From positions 52,947,180 through 53,011,179 of the forward strand of contig NC_066314.1 of NCBI RefSeq assembly GCF_022539315.1: DNA of 64,000 nt, given 5' to 3'. Shown here piece by piece: positions 52,530 through 64,000 of this stretch; within the stretch, counting starts at the first letter, position 1; each line of letters opens with the position of its first letter. Source of the stretch: Serinus canaria. Lineage: Eukaryota; Chordata; Aves; Passeriformes; Fringillidae. A program made the position numbers and the translations under genes. The notes under the pieces are model-generated. The model was not told where the DNA came from. It saw only the letters and a list, made by a program, of their open reading frames with translations, and ran no database searches.

Positions 52530-52615
52530 ATGGGTCTCGTCACCTGCCCAAGGTCACCCAGTTACCTGGAGAGCAGGGCAGTGACCCATCCACTGAGCTC
52601 AGCCATGCTGGAAGA
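52530..52615 (+). mobile_element. MIR-like ancient SINE relic
   Basis: ACCTGCCCAAGGTCACCCAG followed by GGAGAGCAGGGCAGTGACCC resembles the conserved core of MIR/CORE-SINE elements, whose consensus has TTGCCCAAGGTCACACAG and then a short gap and GCAGAGCC. MIRs are amniote-wide relics and appear at low density in birds. Only the core is visible and the identity is by eye, so the borders and family are tentative. Confidence 0.5.
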
Positions 52616-53150
52616 GCCAAACTGATGGATGTGTCTCTGGGAAACCTGGTGTTTGGTGACTCATGGACCCTTGCGCATTTCTAACCACCTGGTTTCCCAG
52701 AACTGGCCAATATGATAGGTTTGCTGCCAAACTGACAAAGTTAACAGAATGTGTGGATATGTGAAATCATGAGGATGCAGCTAGGGATGTAACATATCAC
52801 TCCGTGGAGATGTAAAAAGCTCTGCCTCTCTGAATCAGACAGGTTGAGCAGAAGCGGGATGACTAAAAAGGTTCTCTAGCACCACAAGAAAACACTTTTG
52901 GATGTTACACAACAAAATTTTACATTCAAGGTTGCCTTAGTAATTTGATAGGTAGCTCACAGCTATACAGCTACTGTGAAGAATAACAATTACAATTTTG
53001 GATGAGAAATTTTAGATCCATTTTTAAAATGCAGATGCTGACACCCTTGTTTTACTTTTTCTAATGGCCCTGCCTTCTGTGCATTCATGACCTTCCTGAA
53101 CCTTGTGTGAAGTTTACAAGGACTTGTAAATCAGTGCCTCTTCTAGACAT

Positions 53151-53218
53151 TTAAATGTTTTAAGTGATTAAAACTAAATGTTTTAATCACTTAAATGTTT
53201 TAAGTGATTAAAACTAAA
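53151..53218. repeat. Direct 28-bp repeat with interleaved inverted copy
   Basis: Positions 53151-53178 are identical to 53191-53218, a 40-bp period. Inside, TAAGTGATTAAAA (53161-53173 and 53201-53213) has an exact reverse complement TTTTAATCACTTA at 53181-53193. The central copy can pair with either side in two mutually exclusive 13-bp hairpins with 7-nt loops. It lies in CHST11 intron. Confidence 0.92.
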
Positions 53219-55884
53219 AAAGAAACTGCTCGACTAGCTCTGGTTGTGGTCATCAGGTATTGCTCCCTCTGCAGCTCGACAAAACAGAGAAAATACAGAT
53301 TATTCCTAGGCTCAGCTGCTGTAAGTCTGAGTCTAGACTTACTAATTGTACTAAAGTACAATTACTCACAACAACGACCTGTCTTTTATATTTAACTTAG
53401 CAAGACCTGCAGATAGAGAAAACACAGGCTTTACTTACAAGATTAAGGAAGAGCACTCAGCAGATCTCTCACTGCTGCACACTGAAGAGGTGAACACCAA
53501 TAAAAACATGACTAGCCCAAGCCCATCTGTCTTGCAGTCATAAAGCAGCAGCCTTTCACTAGGGACACTTGTGAACAAGCAGACAGCCTGTCTATGTAGG
53601 AGCATGGGCAGTCCCCAGAATTACAAACTCTCAGGCCCACTGTGAAGCATGCAAACATTATCACTGCCCAATAAATGGGAAACTTGGTCATGCTGACATG
53701 GTGAGTCTGTGGCAGAGCCAAGCCACAGATGCTCAACAGTGTCCTTGTCTCCTGTCATCAACGTCAGCCTCTGCAAGCAGTAAATATACCAAAATAACAA
53801 GACATTCAAAGTAAAGCTTTCCCAGTTTCTTGTCTAAAGCTTCCCTTTCTGTATCACACTTTTCAATTTTCTAATTGAGCTCAGTGCTCAGTGAAAAATG
53901 TGCCATCGACAAGGCTGGAATTAAGCACAGCATAAATTTCTACCATGTCCACATTTCACTGCAAGAAGACTGTGGACTGGATCATGTGCCTTATGAAAAT
54001 ATTGTCAAGCTTGTCAGTGACTTCAAGGAATTAATAATTTCCTCCACTGTGCTTGTGCTATGTCCAGAACCATGAAGGGCTGTTTGCTACCTGAGCCCAG
54101 TAAGTGCTGTTCCAATAAATGGTAAAAAAAATGGAGAAACTAAGCAAAAATTAAAAGCCAAAGAAAATGAGAAACAGTGGGAACATAGACAAATAACATT
54201 AACTTACTTTGCCGCTTTATGGTAATGTTCTTGTCATTACAAAGCCAGTTGTAAGAGGTTTTCTTTCAAATGCCTTAGGGTAGAGCATCAACAGCAGTTC
54301 CAGAAGAAAGCACCACTTTGTATAATGAGGGAATGCAGAAAAGTTTTTTGTAAAAAAACCCCCACAAAGCAGAAAATCTACAAGTGTTTCCAGACTCTAT
54401 GCCTCTGCAGGGTTGCTCTGTTTCATCAGCTTCAAATGATGGAAACTGTCCAGCAGTGATGAAAATATCTACCTGAGAAAGTTATGAGAATTCTTGCAGG
54501 ATGCAATGCATGCTGCTGAGGGCTCAGCGAATGTCCCACTGACACAAGGGAAATTTATTTTATGAGGACAGCTGCCCATGGGTTTTACTATTAAGCTTCA
54601 CAGCCAAGTTTTCACACAGAAGGAACTGAAAAAAAAAAGACAAAAGGTATTTTGATATCCTAAGCATGAGTCCAGTCCCCAAAGTTTACACAATGATGTC
54701 ACTGAGAACTGCAAACAGATGAGAAGAATCTGATGTCTAGATCAACACACTGACAGTACTCTGCAGGTGTCTTCTCTGGTGCTGGAGTTTGTTTTAAGAT
54801 CTCTTGCTTTGAAGAACATAATAGAGACATCGAGGGTTGGTAAGTTCTGACCTGAAGACATTTTCCCAACCTTACAGGTCATTTTTTCCTGCCTCTGCAG
54901 ACACGAGGAGCCAATGGGACGTTCATGCCAAGGCAATTATTTCATGCTCTGAGTACCATTCCAATATCTGTTACCAGATTTTTGGAACAGCAAGTTCTTA
55001 TTTTGGGCAAATCCCATGTGAAGGGCATGCTTCAGTAGACAGATGGATACCCTCAGCTTATTGATATTGCATAACTATTATTAGATGCACAAACAGCTAC
55101 TGCCTTGTGCTTCATATGTTAAAAACTAGTAATGCAGAATCCTGTTAATGCAATAGAGCAATACAAATATTGCAAGTGAAAGAGGAATGCTCTTATCTCA
55201 ATATTCTAATTTTGATAAAAAAGATTAGCTGCTTTACACTTCATGGTTCAGATGAACTGCATTGTGTCTGTAAGTGGCTGGGGAGACTTTATCATAGGTA
55301 AGAGGAACAGGTGCCTCCATCGGAAATTTCTGTATTACACAATCACACCAATTTCCATATTGTACATAATGGGTACACGACAGAATATTGTCTGGGGGTG
55401 CATACAAAGATGTGGGAATGCCCAGCCACGAGCTTATGGGCTAGTCTATGGAGAGCCAGAACAAAAACCTTCCTGTTTCTACCTGTGATTTATACAGGGC
55501 TGCAACAGGCTGACATTTTTTTTTGTATGCATAGACTCTGGCACTCTGAGCATAAAATTTCTGCTTTCAGATCCATAATGCCCAGAGGACTGGGTAATGT
55601 CAATGAAATTCCCTACTGGGGACCAAATAAAACAGGAGAAAGATGGTTAGAAAGACCTGAGAGAATTCTTGCCCTGCAGTTGGAAAGCCCGATTTCTGGA
55701 TGGTGCTCAGGAAAATGCCCGGCTCATGCCACTGTCAGTCACTGCACAGCAGAGGCACTGGGTTTCCACTACCTTGGACTCTTATCCAGCCATATCTATG
55801 AAGAGGATCAGATTAAAACTTCCAGCCTTTCAGGCAGGCAGCCTACCACACAACTGAGACTTGCACCAGAGACAGGGTTATGCC

Positions 55885-56019
55885 CTGTGTTCAAGCTCCA
55901 TCTGGGTGTGACATTGAGCAGTCAGGAAAAGGTGTCCCTGCTCATGGCAGGGAGATGGAACTAGGTGATCTGCAAGGTCTCTTCTAATCCAAACAATTCT
56001 GTGATTCTATGATTCTATG
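55885..56019 (+). mobile_element. CR1 LINE 3' end (forward strand)
   Basis: The sequence contains GTGTCCCTGCTCATGGCAGG, GATGGAACTAGGTGATCTGC, AAGGTCTCTTCTAATCC and ends ATTCTGTGATTCTATGATTC. This is the characteristic CR1 3' terminus with its octamer-like ATTCTATG repeats. It is 5'-truncated, as most CR1 copies are, and sits antisense to CHST11. The 217-codon open frame that runs into it from 55311 is spurious. The 5' border is approximate. Confidence 0.9.
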
Positions 56020-56351
56020 CATTACAGCAGGACATATGGACATATTCCATGTTCATCTCTCAGACATGATGTGTTTGTTTGTCAGGCCCACCAGATGGGG
56101 AATCATGTAACAAAATTATTCTGCAATGTGATAGCAGCATTTCCCTTCCTGTCGAGAACCACAGAATATACAGGGGAAACAGCAGGATCTGGATGATGCA
56201 AAACAAGGAATAAGGTTCCCTGACCCCTGGGCATCTACACCTTGACCCTGGATTGACTATGCATCAGCAGGAGAAGAGCCGATAGTTGCTACCTCGTCAT
56301 CATCTACATCACCAGACCCAGCTGGGCAGGTTGATCATGAATTTTAAACCC

Positions 56352-56631
56352 CTTTAGGGGTGGTAACTCCACCTCGTTTCCAAGCTGACTGTTCCAAAAC
56401 TTGACAACCCTTTCAGTAAAGACATTTTTCCTAATATCCTATCTAAAACTCAATTGACATAACTTGAGGCCATTTCCTCTTGTCCTGTGACTGGGAGAAG
56501 AGACTCACCCCCCACCTGGCTACAACCTCCTGTCAGGTGCTTGTGGAGAACAAGGTTTCCTGTCTGCCTCCTTTTCTCCAAGCTAAATAACCCCAGCTCC
56601 CACAGATGCTTCTCACAGGACTTGTGCTCTA
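56352..56631 (-). mobile_element. CR1 LINE fragment (reverse strand)
   Basis: The + strand runs GGTAACTCCACCTC, CTTGACAACCCTTTCAGTAA, TTTTTCCTAATATCC, AACTTGAGGCCATTTCCTCT, TGTCCTGTGACTGGGAGAAG and ACCTGGCTACAACCTCC, then CTCCTTTTCTCCAAGC and ACTTGTGCTCT. This is a near-consensus antisense copy of the CR1 3' ORF2/UTR region. It points opposite to the CR1 fragment at 55885. It stops about 30 bp before the solo LTR and does not resume after it. Confidence 0.92.
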
Positions 56632-56775
56632 AAAAGTACACATATTGCCCCAAATACATATGTTATGGACTTGGTTCTGTTAGTTTTGGGAAAAGAGGGT
56701 GTTTATGGTGGATGGGTTTGATGTGGATGGTCCAGGATTTGGTGGGGGCTAACAGGCAAACCAGGGCAAAGGGTG

Positions 56776-56926
56776 ATTGGACAAAGACACCAACCAATCA
56801 TTCAATGCCCTGAGGAAACGATTGGCCCAGAATGAACCCTGTTAAGGGCCAATCGGGGCCCCGAAATTCCACCAATGAGGGCAAGGATCCAAATCCCACC
56901 AATCCTGGGCCAAGGTGTGCTATAAA
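56776..56926 (+). promoter_or_regulatory. LTR U3 promoter: CCAAT cluster and TATA box
   Basis: Six CCAAT/ATTGG motifs within about 130 bp lead to TATAAA at 56921, so transcription would be expected to start near 56950. The motif set is complete and undamaged, so the LTR could drive + strand transcripts antisense to CHST11. This is inferred from motifs only. Confidence 0.6.
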
Positions 56927-57092
56927 GGGAGGGATTTTCAGTTGGGCAGGGTTCTTTTCTGTTCCGCGAGTAAAGAGAGATGCTCGTGAGGGAAAGAACC
57001 CAGCGTGTTCTGTACACGTTGTCATTTTGAGCTGTTGTGAGGGGGTCCAAGCCTATCCTGGACCCTCCGTTCTTTCTGGTTTATTTTTTTTT

Positions 57093-57098
57093 AATAAA
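57093..57098 (+). terminator. LTR poly(A) signal AATAAA
   Basis: AATAAA after a T-rich tract, 52 bp before the LTR end and about 145 bp after the predicted start site, consistent with an R region. Downstream CTTTTTCATCC and CTCGTTCGTTCC may serve as the processing element. Confidence 0.65.
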
Positions 57099-57390
57099 CG
57101 AGAGCCTTTTTCATCCTTTTTTGAAATCTGGCCTCGTTCGTTCCTAACACATAACCAAAAGCAACAAAATTCACCAGGCTTTTTTCTTAAGCAAAATTCA
57201 CTTTATGAAACTTCTATGAGTGATTTCAGTTGAAAATAACAGGCCTAGTCCAAAGCCCCTTTAAGATTTTACCCTGTTGCAACTCCCACAGCCTTGACAT
57301 ACTGTCGAGCTGTGCAAATGTTACCACACATCACTGCTCTGTGGCTTAAGAGTGCTGAGTGTTGGCCTTGGCCAAAGTCATGCCAATGAG

Positions 57391-57420
57391 ATTAACTCCC
57401 CACTTCAGTGGGGAATTAAT
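57391..57420. repeat. Intronic hairpin, 13-bp stem
   Basis: ATTAACTCCCCAC (57391-57403) pairs with GTGGGGAATTAAT (57408-57420) around TTCA, with one mismatch. A shorter TTGGCC/GGCCAA stem lies at 57362-57375 just upstream. Function unknown. Confidence 0.8.
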
Positions 57421-60400
57421 TATTATAATGGTGAGTGCTGGTTGAAAATCTCACTTCTTTTGCACTGTAGGCAAAATAATTTTTTTCCTTAATTATTATA
57501 TTTCAGCTGAAAACGGCAATGTTGGTAGAATTATAGAAAGAATAACAAAGAAATATTGGAGTCATCCCGCAATACCTGAGTAACTGGCAAGGCTCATCTG
57601 ACCATTTACTTCCCATCTAAATGGGGTCTGTAAATAAGCACTGAACAATTATATAACCCATGTGCTGAATTTAATTTTTGCTATAATAATAAAAGCCATG
57701 GAGAGAGATTCAGGATAACATGACTCCTCACTTGACTGCACACAAACAGCATCCATTACATTCTGATGATGCATTTAGCCCTCAGAATACAAAGAGAGTT
57801 TTACCTTTTTTTCCTTTTTTTTCTGTATCAATTTGCATGAGAAGTACAGAGCATTAAGTCTTTGAATTAATCCAAATATCTCTGCCTTCACTGAATAAAT
57901 ATATTTGAATACATGAATAAATAATATATTGAGTAAAATAATGAAACTAATTTAAAATGAAGCTGAGAATGAGGTCATAGTTTTTTTTAAATGTGACATT
58001 TTCCACGGTGTTTACACTGCAAGAGATAATGGCCTATATATTTTAAAGTGAGTAACAAACCATCAAAAATCAACTTTAGATAAATTAAAATAGCTAAATT
58101 TTCAGCTGGCTCTGGGCTTTCAACCAGAAAATCAGGTTAAGATGATTCAAGATGAAACTTGAGCTTATGTGTCTAGGATGAAAATCGTCATTTAAAATAA
58201 AAGGAACCACTTAATTGCCAGGCAGTCCTAAGGACTGAAAGACCGACTGAAAGGTCATTCTGGCTAAAGCTGTCAGGCACCTACTCTCAGATAAAAATGT
58301 TTCATCTAGTACTTGCATTTCAGCAACAGACATACCATAAGTACAATATACTGATTATAAAGAAAAATGTTAAACTTGTACAAAATCCTGTTCCTGGAAG
58401 TGAGCAGAGAGCAAACAGGAACTGAACTTGTAAAGCTCTCATGAAAACCCATCAAGCCACATACAAAATCAACAGCTGACATATAGACAAGTCTATTTTA
58501 CTTGGCTGCTTAAAGCCACTGCTTGCCCAAAAAAGTCAGCAAACAAAAATGTGAATGAAGCAGGTATAGGAAATGAGCTCAATTAATTTGGAAATAGAAG
58601 AGGAAGAAAGGAAGAAGACAAGAGACACCTTAAAAAGTGAAATTCATGGAACAGGCCCTATAACTGCCATTACCTCACTCACATCCCAGTAGCCTGCAGT
58701 GAGGAAGGGCTGGACACAACCAATGCATGTTTTCATTTGCTGCAGTCTGCTCAGGGTTCATGTCAATTAGTATTAGCTAATCAGTATTTCATTAAAAACA
58801 TAATGAAAACCCTAACTCTAACACAGATTTATACAATTGCCTATTACCACCATATTTGAGTGCTGTAATTAAAACAGACCTTCATTATGCTTCACCTCTT
58901 GTACCTGTGACCCCAGAAGCTTTGTAATATTTAGCAGCTACGTCAAACACCCCTTCATGATCTCTTTGTTATCACCTCCATGCTCTCAGATTGCTGACAG
59001 GATGGAGTTTCTCAGATCAAAAAGATCCAACAGCATAGCAATATTTGGGGTAATTGGAAAGGTTTGCCCTGCCCTGCTCTTTCTTCCAAGGTAGTGGGGG
59101 AAAGGTTACTTGACCACTCATATGGCATATACTGTGTAGTCACAGTAAAATGGATTAAATACTGAGACCACTTAACGAAGGTACCTGACTAAGGGGATTA
59201 ATACGCCAGCCTTTTTCAGCTGAAAGTGTTCCAAGTCCAAAACTACTCTATATACTGACCAGGCTGGCTCCCTGTACCTGAGCACTGGTCTGCCATGTCC
59301 ATCCCTGTGGCCAGTGCCATCCAGTCCTCTCCTAAACAGTCCCTGGGCATGGTTCAAGGGTGTGCCCACCCTGGACCATCTGGATGGTCTGGACACAGCA
59401 GTCCTGGTCAGGAGGTGAGGCAGCTGAGCTGCAGGAAAGCAATCTGTGCCCTGGCAGCTCATCTCTGGGCCAGAGAGCAGAGACTAGCTCTCTTTGCCTG
59501 CTGTTAAATCTCAAGCTTTTTGTTCTCTCTTCTCTAAAAAGCAAAATGTTTTGATTTATACTCTGATATGCTTTTGAGTTTAAAAGCCTTTTTGGTCTTT
59601 TGGTTTGCACTAAGTAGAATACTTGATGTTGCCCATCAATTTAACCTTTTCATTGAAACCTTTATAAATCTAATGCATCTCAATGCACTCGATTTTCCAG
59701 TATGGTGAAGTTATTTGGCTAAAGCAACACTTACAAAGCACAATGCAAGCAGTGATCTTGGGAAGTCATTAGGATTAGCAATGGAACAATCTGCAGTGTG
59801 GCTGGCCCACTGAATGTGCGGAGAAAGAGCTCAAAGTCTTTATCTGGCTATACATAAATCTTCCTCATCAACAAGAAATTATTCATTTAGTCCCACAATA
59901 ACTCAAGTTGAAGGCTGCCTTTAGGCTGTGGTAACCCCTCTCCACCAAGAAGTCCTGAGGCCCAGCAAGCCCTTCCTTCCCAGCAGTCCTGAGAGGAGCT
60001 TCCAGTGGTAGGAATGCACAAGTGCTTTCCACGGCTGTGCTCAGGTATTTCAGCAGCTGAGGAAGTGGGTGGAAGAGGAGTTTGGGAGACATTCTTGGCA
60101 AACTGGTAAGGCACTGAAGACAGAAACAGCATGATTTATGGACCCATGTGAGCAATCCAGGTTGCAAGTCAGTGCAAATCACACTGCTATGAATGGTGAC
60201 AAAGGAGTCACAGAAGCAGGACAGAAGTACTTTCTCAGTTCCAGCCAGTGAACCCTGGCACACCACAGATGGCAAATCCTGATGGTTTATCCAAGTCATT
60301 TTATTAAAACCCTACCTTTAAGAATAATTAGGTAAATGAGGTGAATGAAGTACAACCTCCAAAGGAAAAATCAATGTTTTCTGGACACATTTCACATAGC

Positions 60401-61080
60401 TGGCATTAGATAAAATAGCATTGTTTTAGGGCATCCCTCCACCCCAATCCTTCCTCTTCAGTCTGAAAAATTAGTACCTATATCCCCTTTAATTAATTCT
60501 TGTTTAGCCAATAATGCCACTTACTGCCATGTCATATCTCTTGTTTATGCAATTAGAATGATGATTTATGCTTGATACAAGCACAGAAGTCCAAAAATAC
60601 ATGTGCAAAACCCTTCCAACAAGTATCCCTGCTCAGAGGGGACTAGGTAACTGAGACCCCAATGATGTCATTAGTATTATTAAATAAAGTCCAGTTTGCT
60701 AAATGCCATCCTCTGTTACCTGGCATCCCCCTCGGATGCTCTGAGCACAAAGTGTTCACCACCCCCTTTTAGTCTCACAAGGAAGCATCCTCCTTCCAGG
60801 AGTGCTTCTGACAAGAATGCAAATTCAGTACTGAATTTTTGTGAGGCTGAGGTTGGGATTGGACACTTTTAGACAGTTAGACCCCAGAGATGCTGGGATT
60901 AGGTTTGAGAGTCAGTGTTAAGCCCTCTGCACTGACATGGTGAGCTTCAGAAATGCTCATGAAGCTTCTTGACAGGGGTCCTCAGGCAACACTGCCTGGA
61001 ATGCAGGTCTGTCCCTAAGGCTGAAGGTGCCTGGAGCATGTGATTCAGGGCGAAGTTGAACAAATGAAATTAAATTTGTT

Positions 61081-61124
61081 GTTTTGGGGTGGGTTTTTTG
61101 GTTTTTTTTTGGTTTTTTTTCCCT
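61081..61124. repeat. T/G low-complexity tract
   Basis: Runs of T broken by GG (GGGTTTTTTGG, TTTTTTTTTTGG, TTTTTTTTCC). This T/G tract lies in CHST11 intron and has no visible retroposon body. Confidence 0.8.
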
Positions 61125-64000
61125 CCCCACTGGTTTCTGGAAAAGCTGGACAATGAAGATCTTCCAGGGTTTGTCAGCAGATGGTGCACTGGGTGGCAGA
61201 AGCCACCATAATATAGACAGTTAAAAGCAAATACATGAAACTAAAGCAATGGAAACTGTGCAAGTACAAAGATAAAAAAATGAGCAGAAATGACAACCTA
61301 GAGGCACAATCCCTGCTTACAACCAGGCACCAAGATGGAGTGCACCCCAGGGGTGTTGGCAGAAAAGGAAAGTTTCCCATCCTGGCTGCCTTCTACCAAG
61401 GTCAGAATGGGCAGATGCTAAGTACATTTCATGAGAAAACCAGGATTTTAATTTTTTTTAAAAAAGAGTACCTGAGAATAATGCCTCTTATGATCAAGAG
61501 CTTTTGCAGCTCTGGGTAAGGAACATTAATCCTCAGTCCCAGTTTTCTTCTCCTACAACATGTTGGCAATTCCTGCTGCTACATCGCACAGAGAATAGTA
61601 TGCAGTGTAGGTAAGCCTTCATGGTAGCTGTAGTCCTACATTTACTCACTTGGATGACATTGTAATATTGCGTTTAGATGCTAAACCTTTACAAAGAACC
61701 CTTTTCCACACTGTGGTAACAGCCTGAGGTAATGATACCTTACCTGAACTAGACTTCTCATACAACTTGCTTCACCCCCCTCACACACATCCAGATGGGA
61801 CATGAACCATCTTTGTCACACAACCTCTTTCCATTCCCTGGGGGTGGATCACTCATCCTTCCACTGAAGAGCATCATGGGATTTGGAGAGTGTGGAACCC
61901 TGGATCCCATGAAGAGCCATCCTACTGAGCACTGCCAAGAAACCTCCACTTCTAACCACAAGGCTGCCAGGCTGCTACAGCCAATCCTGCTGGCTACAGT
62001 GCCAGCAGCCTCTGTCAGCACCATGGGTGGCTGGTGAAAATGTGGGGAGTGCAAGCAGTTCCTTCTGCCAGGCTCTGGAGCAGCTCAGTTATGGCCACTG
62101 AACCCAGCAGCATTCCTCCACCCCTTCAAAGCCTCCTGCCAGGAGACTCAAGGAGCTGAGCTCTGTATGAGATGGTGCAAACTTCCTATGCCTCCATCTG
62201 AGCTTTCCTGGCCCATCATTGCGTTATGCCTGCACAGTGGGCCACTTCTTCCCTACAGAGACAGGAGCAGAATTTTCTCTGCAGTAAAGCAGCTCTTCAG
62301 CTTCAGGGAAATTCTTCTCACTTTAGATATCAAGAGAATTAGAAATCCATTAGGTAAAGCTTAAAAAGAAAAATGTATGTAACCATAATCAGTCTGGTAT
62401 GGTAGTGTGTGTATAAAGTTCCAGATCAAACTGGACTTCTGGCAACAAACACTATCACAGAAACAACAACAAATCCTGCAAAATTTTGCTACTAAAATAC
62501 TAACCATCCATTTTATCCATTACACTGAGTCCTTGGTTATTTTGGGCTTCATTTTCAATTGCACTCAGAAAGCACAACAGCATATTTTCATTTGGTCTTT
62601 TTCATAAAGGTAAATTCTTTTCATAACAATTGATTGAGAAGCAAATCAGAAACACAGCCAGTAATACAGACCCATTTCAGACATTCAACACTTCTACTGG
62701 CATCACTCTCTAAGTTGGAACAAGCTTTGCCTTTCATTCAGGAAAGAGAAGGGAACTGTTTGCATGGATGGACATTACGGGCACTGTAATGCTTCAGAGT
62801 ACACATGCCTGAAGTGGCACCCAGCTGATTTACTTAGTGGCCTGCAGAAATCACGTATTACAGATCTTCTAATTTACACATATTTTGGAGAAAACATCAG
62901 ACTCCAACTTAGCTCATCATCTTGACAGAGCTGTGCATTTAAGTGTGCGTTTAGCATTAAGCCTGTGCTTAGTTGTTGAGAAAATCAAGCAGCTGTTTTG
63001 TCACTTTGAAGAACTGTGCCTTCTGCTTTTTTAAGAAATACCTATGAAAAGTAACAAAAAAAGTTACTCCATCCCCCGTTACGTGCTAAGAATCTTGGAG
63101 ACCCTTACAAAATCATCACCATCATTACCTCTTTCCATGACTGCTATGGTTTCTCAACACACGAGAGTGCAATTATCTTCACATTTTGAGGGCAAATGTG
63201 TGATTCCAGAGAATCTTGCCACGTGGTATGTGCCACTTGATTTCCCACAGAAAGTATTAGCTGCCAGACAAACATCGTCCTCTAATGCTACTCCCTTTAA
63301 AAGGTTAAGAAGTATGTGAGGAAGGCTTTGTGATTCAAAGTGTTGCTACAAAACCGGAGATGGAAACCAAGAAATAGTGCTGCACTTGATACAAATTTGT
63401 AATTCCCACCTTCCCAAACTAGGCTGTGGGAATGGAGAACTACATATCTTTGAAGCATGTGCCTTCCTTGAGGAAGTTTTCTTGAAACTGGTTGCTCGTG
63501 TGTTTGAGAAGGACTTGCTTGAGGTGATAAAGTCAACAAAACTGATAAGTCAATCAAAGATCAGGACAATAAATATGCTAGATCAGTACAATACATATTC
63601 TAGATCAGGACAACAAATGTTGTAATTTGGTCAAGCTGATTGAGGATTCAGCTCCAGACTCTGGTTCAGGGGATCAGATTTTCCTACACTGATGTGTAAA
63701 ACCACATTTGCTCACAGAAGCAAGCAGAGAACAGCATCCCCTGCAGCAATAACATACTTGGGGAGTAGTCCATGTATTCTACTGAATATTTTTTGACATT
63801 TTATGAGATAAAGGAGAGTCCAATTCTTCTTCTGTGTCAAACGTCCTTGCTAGCCATGGACACTGCCTGTCCCCTGCAGTGGATCTGCTGTGAGGTACAG
63901 CTGAGAGCAGCCACACTGCTTACATCTTCCCCACACTAGGACCATTCCACACCAGAGTGGCATGACAGCAAAACCACGTGCTCACCAAGCATCTCCATTC

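Larger units (their letters stand above)
56661..57149 (+). mobile_element. Solo ERV LTR, 489 bp, promoter-bearing
   Basis: The element begins TGTTATGG and ends CCTAACA, so the ends TGTTA/TAACA are inverted. It is flanked by CATA at 56657-56660 and 57150-57153, a 4-bp target duplication typical of gammaretrovirus-like (class I) insertions; a 5-bp reading with one base less at the 3' end is also possible. Inside are CCAAT boxes at 56794, 56849, 56872 and 56899, two inverted ATTGG boxes (56776, 56821), TATAAA at 56921-56926 and AATAAA at 57093-57098, in U3-R-U5 order. No primer-binding site or internal genes flank it, so it is a solo LTR. It reads antisense to CHST11. Confidence 0.85.
35432..64000 (-). 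other. CHST11: CHST11 intron (partial, at least 28.6 kb)
   Basis: Everything to the right of the terminal exon is read as the last CHST11 intron, whose great length is known in other vertebrates. I looked for the preceding exon, which should end just before LSNT and carry the stem region, and did not find it; a short exon could be missed by eye. Repeats listed separately are the GAAA and CAAA microsatellites, a 28-bp tandem duplication, a MIR-like relic, the 53151 palindromic block, two CR1 fragments, a solo LTR, a hairpin at 57391 and a T/G tract at 61081. Open frames throughout, including GC-richer ones near 42286-44980 and 46530-47155, have no family I recognise. Confidence 0.8.

Noticed and set aside
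55311..55964. 217-codon open frame on the + strand
   Set aside because: It ends inside the CR1 3' terminus and lies in CHST11 intron; the composition is not that of a known protein.

Overview
The window is vertebrate nuclear DNA, almost certainly from a bird and most likely a songbird. It is mostly non-coding and AT-rich, with intron/exon genes, 5'-truncated CR1 LINE fragments (the dominant avian LINE) and solo retroviral LTRs. One LTR starts TGTCGTGGTTTGA and ends TCAAACCATGACA, a terminal pair I associate with passerine endogenous retroviruses. No bacterial-type genes, CRISPR arrays, tRNAs or rRNAs were seen. Most open reading frames here are chance frames in intronic or intergenic DNA.

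Two genes lie tail to tail. On the + strand, 1-19864 is the 3' part of SLC41A2 (solute carrier family 41 member 2, an MgtE-type Mg2+ transporter). Its last five coding exons (1139-1286, 1621-1700, 11545-11676, 12599-12747, 19679-19864) join in one frame and give 230 complete codons of the C-terminal MgtE-like half. Earlier exons and the promoter lie before the window. On the - strand, 34583-35431 is the terminal coding exon of CHST11 (carbohydrate sulfotransferase 11, chondroitin 4-O-sulfotransferase 1). It encodes the final 282 residues, which is essentially the whole Golgi-lumenal catalytic domain. The other CHST11 exons lie beyond position 64000, so 35432-64000 is read as CHST11 intron. The same convergent SLC41A2/CHST11 arrangement is known on human 12q23, so this is conserved synteny. 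The two proteins have no known shared pathway.

The 14.7 kb between the stop codons holds the two 3' UTRs, whose ends I cannot fix, and a 1432-bp solo LTR (24522-25953) with a perfect 5-bp target duplication and two strong internal palindromes. The CHST11 intron holds a 140-nt pure purine GAAA microsatellite, an ancient MIR-like SINE relic, a 1.3-kb cluster of two CR1 fragments and a 489-bp solo LTR with an intact-looking promoter and poly(A) signal, and a 67-bp region where one 13-bp word occurs in +,-,+ orientation.

I found no convincing undescribed biological system. The best leads are the LTR hairpins, the promoter-bearing LTR inside CHST11, two palindromes that look like template-switch mutations, and a Trp-to-Gly change in an otherwise conserved SLC41A2 helix.
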